From contig JAZARR010000214.1 in NCBI GenBank assembly GCA_037389465.1, positions 4,650,001-4,714,000 on the forward strand: DNA of 64,000 nucleotides, written 5' to 3'. The stretch's first letter is position 1; each line of letters starts with the position of its first letter. Shown here piece by piece: positions 38,505 through 51,200 of the stretch. The stretch comes from Baylisascaris procyonis. Taxonomy: Eukaryota; Nematoda; Chromadorea; Rhabditida; Ascarididae. The notes under the pieces are model-generated. The model made no database searches and was not told the origin of the DNA. It worked only from the letters and a program-made list of their open reading frames with translations. Made by a program: the position numbers and the translations under genes.

Positions 38505-38955
38505 TTTGATGATTCACTGATACTACTTTACATTTTTATCTTTGTCCTTTTCAGGGCTTTGATTTTTCGTTTTTCAGTGTTACGTGATCGTGTGCTGTGC
38601 GCTGTGGGCTTGGGTTTCTGTTTGTTTTGTTTTCTTTTCTATTTTATTTGTGTTTGTATAGATTTCCTTAATTTCGCTTCTTATCGTCTCTATTTTGTGA
38701 TACCGATCAAGGAGGTTATCCACTGCCGCATGAGAAAATAAACTACCTATTTCATTCCAGGCGCTGATTTCCCTTGATGAATCGAAATTATGGTGAGGTG
38801 GGGGGAGGGGATGGGTTAGAGGGAGAATTGGTTGGAACTGAACGAAAGGGAGGGGGTTGTTGTAGCTACTACCGTATTAACTTTACGAAGGGAGCGAGTA
38901 TATACTGCAGTATATAATATCATGTCAGATGAGTGCAAAGATGGTATTTTCTTTA

Positions 38956-39169
38956 GTTTTAAATTTGAGGACACTCAGAAGTACTTTTATGATTTTTGGT
39001 GGCGCACTCAAAATCCCTTTAAAATGTTGCCCGCTCATCTTCAATACTTCATCGATGCCGTTGCTAAACGTCAATATAACAACAGCTTGGAGTTTTATGT
39101 AGTGCAATTGAACGGTCACTTTTTAGATTGCCGTACGCAATACGAAGTGACCAAATCAACTACGCAATG
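38956..39169 (+). CDS. Candidate terminal exon on the plus strand, unknown product
   Basis: After the acceptor 'tttctttag' an open frame runs to TGA: 'FEDTQKYFYDFWWRTQNPFK', 'MLPAHLQYFIDAVAKRQYNN', 'SLEFYVVQLNGHFLDCR'. The aromatic, alternating hydrophobic pattern looks like folded protein more than chance translation. An in-frame ATG at 38922 would make it a single-exon small gene instead. I do not recognise the family. Confidence 0.3.
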
Positions 39170-42100
39170 ACACTGTTACACTTCTATGAAGAACCAATTT
39201 TTGGTGGTGGGCGTTCGCTTCGATCCTTTTTGCCCTTTTCAACACACTCCATCTGTACGCAACTCAACTCAATCTTTTGTCTATTGTTCATTTTGCTGTC
39301 GAATCTCATGAAATTTTAATGAATTCATTAAGTTTTTTTTCAATGAAACAGTTGGTTGTTTTTTTTTCTAATTTTGCTGATGAGTAGATTATAAAGTATC
39401 GTTGCAATACTCGTAATTCGGCAACATTCACTTATAGTTTTGATGGAATTTCTCATTTTTTGTGTTATTTAATATTCTAATTTTTGTTGTTAAAGACGCT
39501 GACTAGTGAAAGTTTATCTCCAACAATATTATCATTGTATGTTTTATATTCATTCGGAGTCAAGTTCTTTATCAGTATTCATATTGCCGTGTTTAGTTTA
39601 CTTTATCTCTTTCATATATCAATTAGAATTTAGGTTTAGACTGATTTATTATTGAAAATCTTCAAGTTCAGCTCATTGATGCATATGATTTGACTAAACC
39701 ACAACTACTATCGTCATTGTATATATCAAACTCCACTCGTTTGCAGATATTTCTTTGAAAATTCACTTGTCTTTGTCTCTGTTTCGGCATAGCTGACGCA
39801 AATTATATTGCCAAAGGTTAGCATACTTCAAGCTGAGGTGAGAAAAATGCCGCAGAGAAGAATGAAATGCGATTTATTAGTGGTAGCTAGCAAACTGAAA
39901 CGGGGCGCTAAAGAATTAAACTTTGCGATTAAATTAGAGACATTCTTAGAAAAAACTTTACTAACGAATGGAAAATTTTATTGATGAAGAGAAGAGATTT
40001 TCTGCATTTTATTTATAAGAAATAATTGAACATGCTTCTGAAAGTCAAGCCCATTAGAGGGCTTATTTATTGAGATTCTAACGCGCGCTTTTATTCAGTA
40101 AGCTAATTCGCTTATCTCTTAATGAAACATTCCAAGTTTTTCTCTAATTTCCGAAGTAGAAGTGATAATGCGATCCGAAAATGATTAGATTAATCTTAAA
40201 TTGAGAACGGTTATAGGAATGGTAATGCGATTAGATTGTTCATGATTGTATGATTGTCATTTGGTTTATGTGGAATGAAAATGAGAGATGTGCAATCGGC
40301 TGAGAAAATCAACGATAAAAAGTGCAATTTTAATGTTCACTTAATTGGACCGCACTGAAATATTTTTGTGGGAAGTATAATTTCGACGATTGCTCCGTAT
40401 AATCAAAGCATTACGACGCTAGATATTTTATGTGAATTTCAAAAATTTTCCATACTATCTTTATTATTATCTTTATTATTTATTATTAACGTTATAAATG
40501 GTGACATAAAATAGAGACGCATAATGAAGCACTCACTAAACGTGTGCAAACGATATGCAAATTTTGTTGAGCTTGACGAGTGAACAATAGCTGGAAGATG
40601 TTGCTAGTCAAGGACATAGGGATGCATATGCATTATTATGTTGCCATAATATACGTTGCAAATTCACATTTACAATGAGCATTATGAGAATATTATCTCT
40701 ACGCATGTCCATATTCATGAACATGTAATTTCAACTATCTAATAATTTCAACTCGGTAACCACCAAATTTGAGGTAGTGAAATTTGGTAGATATAATTCA
40801 CACTATATGATGATCATCTAAATCATTTTTCACGTTCATTCACCAACTTCGAAAGGTGTTTCTGCTATCGACATTTGAAGGTGACAAATAATTTCGATGC
40901 ATTTAGGTAGTCGTTTCTTCACTTCGCACTAGCTATGTCACAAAACGAATGAAGATGGCACGATATGTGCTTTTTGCATTTGGCTTATCCGATCAAACAG
41001 TTTCATAAGTTCCCAACAAACATCAAACCATGCCAAATAATATCTTAAGATGAAGATCAGGCTGATGTAAAATGTATGCAAATTTTATAACACTCCTGTC
41101 TGTCTATAACTCAATTGGAGCTCATGAATCAGGTTTGATATAGGTGCTCGGTCACTTTATTGGCAGGTATTAGTAACTAGTGAACATCTATTACGTATAG
41201 TAGTTACAATGGAATTTTGGTATGTATAGCAAAAAAAAACAAAAAATGCGTAAACAAAATTTCTCGTATTGTTTGATAAGATGATTTTATGGATCTTGAA
41301 GGAATAAACCTTCAAGGAATCTTCTTAATTTTCTTTTGAATACTGCAAAGTGGATCGACTTCATCAATAAAATAATAAAATATAGTGGACAATGATATCT
41401 TTCCTATCAATGTTGTTAGTATTAGATTTAACGATTCTCGAACTGAAAATCTCACACAAATATAGGATGAAACGTTATCATAATGTTTTGCAGTGATAAA
41501 TTTGCATAGATGGCGTACTCCTTATGGCGTATTGTTTCAGGTCTATTCTCGCTTCATGTTTCGAGGTTTCCTAGCCAGTTTATAACTTGTTTGTTCTACA
41601 AGTAAACCTGAACCCATACTTGTTAGCACGTCATTGATGTAGCTGTTGGCTTGCCGTATCGTGGTCTCTTTTTCGCAGCGTTTCACTGTTAGAAAATTAT
41701 CCGCAACTGATTCATTCGCCACTCATTAACTATCTCTATCCATTCACAACTAAAATCTTTGCTAAGAGCTTATAGAATGATAAGAATGAAAAAATTTTAT
41801 TGTAATTTTATCTGTTATTACCAGTCTGTCACTATTCTTCAAGCATCACTTATTGGCAGCTTAACCATTTTTTTAAACAATATTGAAGAACTTCAGAGAG
41901 GCATCCTTAATTGGCAATAATGGCTATACTAACGCTGTCGATTTCTCAATTGTTGTTTTATTTGGTTGATTTTAATTGATGCATTCGTGTATGATAGCAA
42001 TAGAAATTTACGAAAACGTTCTTCATAGAAGAAACATACCATCTTCGTCCTTATTTGAGGAATCAAGCTTTCTTTGAATATACGTAATTATTAAGGTAAC

Positions 42101-42563
42101 TATTAATAAAAAAAAAAACATAAAAAACTCTCCACAAAGAATATTCTAATTACTATAGCAGTCTTTTTTTGCATCTGATTACATGACCTTTTCTTGTATT
42201 ATGCAAATTTGTCACAAAATAGATTAGAGTTCAATTCTTATGTATTTTTTTCTCTTCATTAAGATATTTGCTCTTTATTTGTGAATCATCAACGAAATAT
42301 TTGTTTGTTAGCACGAAGTGAACGATACGATAAATAGCTCATTTATATGGCCATCCGAGCATCTCAGTTGCAAAATAAAATTGCTTCTGTGAGCAAATTA
42401 TGTGGTCATGATGCTAAGTCTTGATTTCTGTTCCAATTAATTTCCCTTCGAAATAAGTACTTTCTGAACTTTTAGTTACGCTTCCCATTCGAGAAATGAA
42501 TGGGGAAGCATGTCGGGGCTCAAACAACATGTGCTTTTGCTTCCTGCTCAGTTGACAAAATAA

Positions 42564-42651
42564 GTCAGGATTTGCCAAATATGATGTCAGGATTTGCTAA
42601 ATATAATCTCAGGATTTGCCAAATTTAATGCCAGGATTTGCCAAATATCAG
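42564..42651. repeat. 22-bp tandem repeat, four copies
   Basis: Units of 22 bases with consensus close to 'caggatttgccaaatataat', starting at 42564, 42586, 42608 and 42630. Copies differ by one to four bases and abut without spacers, so this is not a CRISPR. Confidence 0.9.
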
Positions 42652-45172
42652 AATTTGGTAAAAGAAAAAAAATATCCATAATGCCTCAAAATTTTATTTC
42701 TTGGCCATTTTTGTTGTTCTTTTTCCAAAAATTCGTTTTTTTTTTTCACTACACCGATGTAAAATAAAAATTCGGATGATATAAGATGCAGACAAATTTT
42801 TCATGACGAGAGGAAATCATTCTATGCATATGCATTAATTAATATCCATAAATTTTATCGCTCACAACTCCAATTTTAGTTGTCTATCTACCCAAAAAAA
42901 ACCGCAAAGACAAGTGTATAGATATACGTGCATATACGACGTCGCAATATTATGGTTTTGCATAACAAATTTCCAAGTGACCATGATAATGGCATAGATT
43001 AAGCAATACATAATTTGTGGAAAATTAACGAATCTGATCGTCATAAATTTATCTGATTTATCTGATTTATCTGATTAAATATCTGATTTGATCGTTATAA
43101 ATTTCAGATTTCCCTTCGATTCTTTTAGAATTTTGAAACCTCTTTCATTGCAATCCACCTTCCTCATGACGTAAAACATTTTTTTTACACTCATCAATAG
43201 TTCGAAATAAGCTTGTTGCGTTATTCTCACTAACGATTATCACATGAATTGAATGCCACTAATTAGCAAATGTTATAATTCGCAACTCTCATATATTTTT
43301 GATACACCGAATTGGTGATCATTTGCAATGAAAGCCATTTATAAGTTTTGAATTGTGAAGAAACTAAAAACGAAGCAACATAAATGTAATTCATATCGAA
43401 ATATCTCTTTTTCCTCATTTTTTTCCGCTTATATTTTCCAATTATTGTGTTTATTGTGTCCAATTTCAATGCAATATATTTCTCTATTAATTCATTCGAT
43501 TGTATATTCAATCTTTCCATTGAGAAAAAAATTCTAAATATTTCCAAAAAAAAAGATTTCGTTTATAAAGTTTACATTTTGAGAAAAAAAAGAAGATTTT
43601 AAAAAAAATTATGTGAAATTAAAAAATCTTATTTACATATATTAACTATGAGATTACGTTTTGACTTTCCAATATTGTTGGAAAATTTCAACTCGAAACG
43701 CCTGCGCTATTTAATAAATTTCATCGTTTTTAGATTCAAAGAGATGAGTTTCCTTTTTCAGGTGAGTGCTTGGAAAATTTTGCGATTAATTAACTCGAAA
43801 GAACACACAAGTGCACGACTCTAGCAGTAAGTGCTTACTAATAAATATTTTTTTCATTAATGAATACGCTAATAAATTACGTATTTTATCATCAAAATGT
43901 TGAGTGCAGCTTCCAAAGAAAATCTCATCTTTATTCCCTTCCTATGACCTATATATTTGAGATGCAGAGATAATAACACTTGAACAGGAACTATTTCGTT
44001 CAGCACATAGTGTTTTTTTTTAAATTTCAAACGCTGTACTTTGGTTAAGATTTGTTTGTGATGCTGCTGAGAGGTTGAAAAAAAATTCACATTCTCCGAT
44101 GTACTATTGTTTTATCACTTTTCGACTAGAACAGAAATTCTTAAGAAATGATAATTAGAATAAAATTTGAACTAATAATCCATCTATTCAGCTATGAAAT
44201 TGTTGAAAAGTTAAAAATATATGGAAATTTCGAAGAGATGCGCGAATTTACTGAAAAAATTTAAAAAAAAATCCACAATATTTAGAAAACAAATCGGAAA
44301 ATATTTTCAGAAATAGAAAACGGTGAAAAGCGCCGGATCATTTGAGGCGATATGCGCCTCCTTATTTTACTTATCTCATTAATCTGTTTAATGTGTTCCA
44401 AAAGATGATGATGGAATATGCGCATAAAGTTTTAATTGATTCTTGCGGTTCTACAACTCTTCTGGGAGAGCTCATTAGTTTTTATGATCTGATCGGCTGA
44501 TATGAAAGTCCGATCAATAGAAGGATTAAGTTTCGGATATTGATGGATCAATGAGATGGACAGAAGGGATCAATGTTGGTGTCCATCAAATTTCCATAGC
44601 TATGAATTCAGTTGTTGTCGAGGTGAAACCACCAAAAACGTAGACGTAAATATACATTTGCAAAAGTGCAATGTTGTGAACATGAATTATAAACGCTAAT
44701 TTGAAAAAAAAAAACTATTAAGAATGACGTCGGCCGTTCTGGATTTTCGTAGGTTAATGGGAAATATGTGTTAGAGGAAGTAACGTTTAAAAAAATCCTC
44801 AAATGAAATAAATTTATAGATTTCAGCAGTAGAAAGTGATGATAAAGGCGAGTTATATGTACCGTAGAAGAATATTCCAAGAGCTGTTGTTTGAACGTTG
44901 AATTTCTTTCAGCACAAGTTAGTTGAAAGATTTTAATGATGAGCGAAGATTTGAAGGACGAAATTTGGCGTCAATGAAGAAACTTACTAACGTTTAGATA
45001 ACTTACAAATATGACTTACAGGTATAATATTTCCATTTGCTTTCAACTTATCGGAGGTGCATGAAAAGAGTTTGACTGAAAGAAAAATTATTGAATGTAT
45101 TCGGAAGAAAAAATGAAACAAGAATGTTAAATGTTTCAAACCACCATCGAAACAATGTGGGAAATTTTCTAG

Positions 45173-45213
45173 AAGGAACGCCCAAGTTGTGCACGGCATC
45201 GTGCAACGGCTGA
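45173..45213 (+). other. Putative trans-splice acceptor and 5' UTR of the VWA gene
   Basis: 'gaaattttctag' ends at 45172, 41 bases before the ATG at 45214; a TGA immediately precedes that ATG in frame. No upstream coding exon is apparent. Confidence 0.4.
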
Positions 45214-48200
45214 ATGGACGAACGTCTCGTGTATTTGTTCGAGGCAAATCGGCGTAAATCAATTCGTCTACGACGGATTGCTATCGCCCTCGCTATACTT
45301 CTTGTATTGGTCATTTGCATTGCCGTTATACTCGCTGCCATCGTTATCCAACTAAAATTGGAATCATTAGTGGCGAAAACAGCACCGTCGGATAATGAAA
45401 TCAACAGTAAGTTGCCTTATAATTAGGAGTGCTTACATAGTGAGACCTTTTGCTGGCGTCGAATATACTCTTGCACCACTCTACTTAAGAGGTATTTTTG
45501 CCATTGATTGGCACACCTATGGCTTCTGTAGTGGAGGAGAGAAGTGAGGTGAGGGAGATTTTATATTTGAATGCTTTAGAAAGTGTCGTGTTGCTTTCAC
45601 CTGTTTCAAACCTGAGAGTACGTGCGCGGTAAAGCAAATAATTGACTGCATAAGGTATTTCGAGTGCATCCCCATAGCAGAAATGGCTCATTGCGCCAAA
45701 GCAACGCAGGCAAAACAATTCGCTTAGCAAAACACGCCTCCCAGAAATTTGTTTCCCCCCGAAACTTTCAATATTAAGTTTATTAATCAAGCACAACTAA
45801 ATCACTATTATGAAAGTGACCTACCGAATGGAACTTTTGCAAATTTCGGCTTTGTAATAAAAGAAAGTCAATTTTTCTAAAAAAAGTAGGCGAATGTGCG
45901 TCTCGCGATGAACACATCTTAAAGATGATGGCAGCCGATATGAGGCAACGTCAATTGAATCAATTTTATTCTTCTTGAATCAATTCTCTTCAGTCGAGTT
46001 CTGTTCTATCTTCTAGAAGGAAAAGAATATCTCTAGTTATTTAGAAATTATCGTAGGGATACAATTTAACCCAAAGGTTCGCAGTCAAAGTTTTCCTGCA
46101 TTCGCACAACGCACTTCGTATTGTTTACAGTCATGCGTCATTTGAGATGAGGAGAGGTATCCGTGGCTGTGACTCGACTGTAATGCGAGTATCCGTACCA
46201 TGAGACAATTATATGCCTTACAACAGTTGCATTAGAATGCAAGAATTTGCGCGACTGTTTTTTTCTTGCAAAAGGTGATGGTACTAAGATATATTCACGT
46301 ATGGAACCACCCATTAAAGATAGAGATAGTTGTTTGTGCCGCGAAATACATCTATCAAGACGCTTATAAGAAGCCTCGTACAAATGCATGATGGAAAACT
46401 ATCGGTTGGGTCGAGATTTTTTTTTCCTTTTTTTGGAGATGGAGTGCTTTCATCCCTGGAATTGGCGATTCCGAAAATTTGCGTGCATTTGGCATTGCCA
46501 CTGCTTCAGCCGTATACCGGACTCGTAGCTGTGTCAGAAACATACGTTGAACGTAGTGTTCACAGTGCCTCAACTGTATATCGTCTCGATTACGCCGATG
46601 CATTCTTTTCGCAAATCTCGCTTTTCAACAAATTTTTCTGCATGCGTAGATATGGCATAGAGCTGCTGTCTATGCAGAGGCCATTCGGCGGCGCCAGCGC
46701 CCAAACAACTATACGGTTACAGTGTGAGTATACACACATCAAGTGGTGTGTATACTCACACTGTAACCGTATAGTTGTTCAAGATAAATGAACGCTTCAC
46801 GATGATAGTTGCACGCCCATAAAAGCCGGATTACGCAGTAGTTGATAGATGAGATTAGTGTAAAACACCTCTCTAATTTTCCCCCAATCAAAGGATCTCG
46901 AATTCGATTTTCAATGTGAACGAATATTTTCGCGAGACATATCCGCTTTATGTTAATGAAGAATTCACTGCGATGATACTATGAGAAGGCTCAGCTAGTA
47001 GGAACGTTATTAATGATAAAGGTTGAGGAACATTCTTTTGTCGCGGTTTATATCGTTTATCATCACTTGAATCAATATATTGACATCTTCATAGATGAGG
47101 TATTGAAATTTTCTCGATAGGAATGCCATCTACTCATTGTCGCTTCGTTTTCGTTGAACAAAAAAAAAAAAAAAATTATGGATTGCTCGTGGAGACTGGT
47201 AGTTATCAAAGGGGTCATGTTTTTTTTTTCAATCCATAGACCACCTTTCATTGTGGTTCAGCGTGTTGTTGAACGTGCGGTAACGTTTCGCATATTGCGT
47301 TACATCTCCTTAAATCTCTACGAACGAATTTTCCTCAGTTGCAAGTCAACAAATCTCTAAAATGAACGGGTGCTAGGTTGAAGCGCTAAATTGATATTGA
47401 AAAAATTTTAGAATGGAAATGTTACGGAAGTCAATTAGCAAAATTCGCAGCTACTAAACTTCGAACGGTTTCCAAGTTCGAGTTTCTTGAATTTGCTACG
47501 AAAATATTAGAGGTGTGGCCGATATGAGAAATTTTTCAGGTGCAAATTTATCTCGCTTTTTAAAGTAACTGATGGTCTTAAAAACTACAACAATTTATAT
47601 TTTTGCCGGAGGCATTCTATTACATTGGTCAGATTTGGAGAAAAGAATCTTGTCAACGAACAATTGTTTTTGCCTAGTTTATTGAGTGGGAGATGACGGC
47701 GAAATGCCATCATAGTAGACTTTTGCTGAAATTCTGACCAATTTGTAAATGGCTTCGATTGTTAAATCTCTTTTTCTCGAGAAATCCAATAATTTCGGGC
47801 ACACATGAGACCGGATTTTAATGAGTATCCTATTATCGTACCGTGTGATCTACATACTAATCTGAAATTGCATGAAGAATTTGCGCTATCCGCTTAGTCT
47901 GCTGCTATAGAAAAGGATTTATTCTACCAGCAGATTTCACTAATTTGTTTTGAGGTTCTACGGTTCGTCCAAAAAGGCCGGCTCGTGTTGTATTTGCAAT
48001 CAATATGGTTGGAAAGAAGAATAGACGATTAAAACGAGCAATCGACGATACCAGAGTAAGCATTTGTATGCTTCTTTCATTATTACTAAGCAACCGAAAT
48101 ACTGTAGTGTCAGTTTTCGTTCGCTTTTTGGTGGCTTAAATTTCGCAAATTTTTTTCGACATTCTATAAGCAATTGAGTGATGCCGAATTTTCCAAGTGG

Positions 48201-51200
48201 AGCATATTGTTCTTTTATTTAGATGTAATAAAATGCTTATTTATTATCAAGCAATGAAATGTTGACATAAAACATGAGAGTGTATGAATAACACTTTCTG
48301 TAAGATGTCCGCCAAAATATTCAGCAAGAGGTTGAATTTCTAGTGTTGTTTTGAGTTCATTTCCACCAATGACAAGAAGGCAGATGGCAAAAAAAAACCT
48401 CATTGCAGGACGAATAAAGCTTGCATGATGCCTTAGCGAGTGCTCTTGATTTGTCTACTGGTCGTGATGATAGTTTAATGAAACTGGTATCTGTTCCATG
48501 ATGAAGTTATTAGTCACTAGCAAAGGAGATGCGAGACTGACACGTCTTAACTATTTCAGGTCATTGCAGAACATCACAGGACATATTCTTACACAACACT
48601 GTCCGGTGGGAAAGAAGGAATGATTGATTTGGAACAGCCAAATCTTGGAGAATGTATTCCGGGAGAAAATAAAGCAGATTTTAATGTTTCAGCACAAATT
48701 CTAATCGAATGATCCTAATCGATCCTAAAGTTCCTAAAGTTCTTCAAATGTTCGGATTTTAGCGTGCGAAGAGGAGAGTGAAGAGGTGCGCTTCATCTGC
48801 CCCTCCTATACAAGCGTGCCAAAGGCATCCAAAAGAAATTTTAATGTTTTTGTTCCGCTATACTTTACTTCAGCGTTGTGACATTGTTTTCTCTAATCTA
48901 TCAGATTATTTGACAGCATAAACATGTCACTAACAAATTTTATGTGTGCAATTTTTTGTGCATTTAGAGATTCGCCACTAGTGTGATCCGTTCAGTGATG
49001 GCGAAAAGGAACAGCGATGGTACAGAATTCGCGTTACAGCTATATTCTGTTCCTCAAAATACATCATTTACTTTCTTCGCAAATGCTTATAAAACTTTGA
49101 AACTATTGGATACAGTAATGTATTCGAATTTTCCATTTAATAATCCAAATCAAACTGAGTGAGTGATTTTCATTGAATATTCTTTGTTTCATTTTTTTCA
49201 GCACTACTCTTATAGTTATGTTCTTTCCAAGATACTTGCCTCACTTACGTTTTCCTTTTTAATTCAGTTGCTTCATTTTATGATATGAAAGAATGAATAG
49301 ACTTATTGATGTTTTATTACTGAATGTTGCAATTCTGCAATCAAACGGGAATACGGGATATCCGGTTTTTCCAAAAAAACCCATTACTTCTACGAGAAAC
49401 CTTTTGTCCTAGGCTAGGAGGGCATACGTATGAATGACTTTGGAGAGATTTGACTGCTACTCTGTAAAAAGATGGAGAGAGAGGATGACGAGAGTAAGGA
49501 CCGGTGTAATTTTTCGATACATTAGCTGCAAAAAAGAAAAGCAAAACGAAATGCATTTTTCACGATAATAAATCTAGAACAATTGTCAGCCGAAATTGTA
49601 ACAATTGCCTTAAACTTTCATGCAGGAAAACAACTGGGAGAGAAACTAAGGGAAGTAGAAATTGAACCATTCGAGGAGGAGTTGTGGGAAGGTGGAAAGA
49701 ACACATTTCGGAGTACGCTATCGCCCTTAATTCACTTGCCAATTAACAATAGATGACGCCTCGTTAAAACTAAATTTTTGAAAAAAAAAAAAAAAAAGAA
49801 ATGCTTCGCTCAATATTTCTCGTGATTGCAATGAGAAAACTTTATGCGCTTTATACTGATTGAGCGTTTCATGAATATCACCGATAAGCGAAGTTGTTAT
49901 GTGGAAATTTTTGCAATACAAGGTAGAAATTCATCGGTATAACAGGTAGGAATTCATCAGTATTATAGGTAGAAACTCATCCGCATTACTTATAAACTAG
50001 ATTTTCTTCTTCCTTAAGAAAACTTGTTTCCGAATTCAGTAGCAGCTTCTTTGCAATCGAGCAGTGGATTATGATTGCAGTGCCATATTACAATATAGAA
50101 ATGAATATGGAGACTCTGATGCGCATCCCTATCGTTACTACTATATACTTTTCGCTGCCGATCCGTCCACCTATAGGTATATCAGATTTTGTTGTTTTTT
50201 TTTCACTCGTTTCGCATTCTTTAAAGTTTATAATTATAGATGAAAGCTTTTGGTGTTTATCAATCGGCAAGAACTTAGCGATTACGCTTCAAAAAGCGCT
50301 GCACTAAGATGGCTAAGTGTATTTCTCAAATCCATTGAGAATTGAATTTGATACTTTGTCAAATAATTGCACTCGGGAAAAAAACATCGAAAATTATATG
50401 ACCGCAACAGTTGATAATAACATATTTATGAGATGATTAGCTGAACAAATTGTTTTTTTTTTTTGAAGGCGTTATTGCGCTTTCACACTCATAGTTAAGA
50501 GATGTTATTTTCAGAGACTCATTATTCTACGAGAGAGATATGAAAGACTCGAATGAAGTGCTATGTCGAATAAGCTCAGCAAAAACTCAAGCAGTTGTTG
50601 TTGGAGATGAACGTTTATTCAACATGGCTTACGCCACTGTGATCAGTAACACTCAAACAATCGATGAAATCATCTCAAAGATTAATGGACATCTGTGTGA
50701 GTTCAATCGTATCGATTATATTCAGTTCGTTCGATAAGCCTCTTTTTTTCAAAGTTTCCTTCATGAAGGTCATCTCACTTCGTTCACTCGGAGAAACTCC
50801 AGAAAAAGACCGTTCGTCTTTCATAGCTTATTCAACAAAGTAAACAAATTGTGATCAAATTTAGCAGCACCATGCGCTTTTTTTGCAAATGCACTTCGCA
50901 AAAGTATGTATACAATCGTGTCGTCATGCCTGTGGACGTGTGGATGTATGGATATGTGTTTTGTGTCTGTCTCCTGTCTGACTGCCTTCTAGCTTCATTT
51001 CGTGAATAGAGTTATATAATTTGACTGCAATAATATGTTCCCAAAAGAGTAGACCTGTGCTATATCACATTTCAGTTCATTTACTAAATTCCGAAGGATT
51101 CAGAGATATTCAGATGTCGTTAAAAACATCATTCGTTTTGCTATGGCTAGACTATAAAAAGATAGATCTTTCGTGGAATATTTAACCAAATGGTGGGGCT

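Larger units (their letters stand above)
34221..45213. other. Long intergenic region with no convincing gene
   Basis: Eleven kb of AT-rich DNA with homopolymer runs (for example T tracts near 35952-35970 and 37552-37571). Two exon candidates are listed separately. A plus-strand open stretch after 'caattag' at 37784 (peptide 'IPLDGFYNGFLNVQKAFHKI' onward to about 37950) could be a further exon but has no good donor in phase with the candidate at 38956. I see no tRNA, transposase or reverse-transcriptase domain. Confidence 0.55.

Noticed and set aside
42564..42651. Short regularly spaced repeats considered as CRISPR
   Set aside because: The 22-bp units abut with no unique spacers and the genome is eukaryotic; it is a simple tandem repeat.
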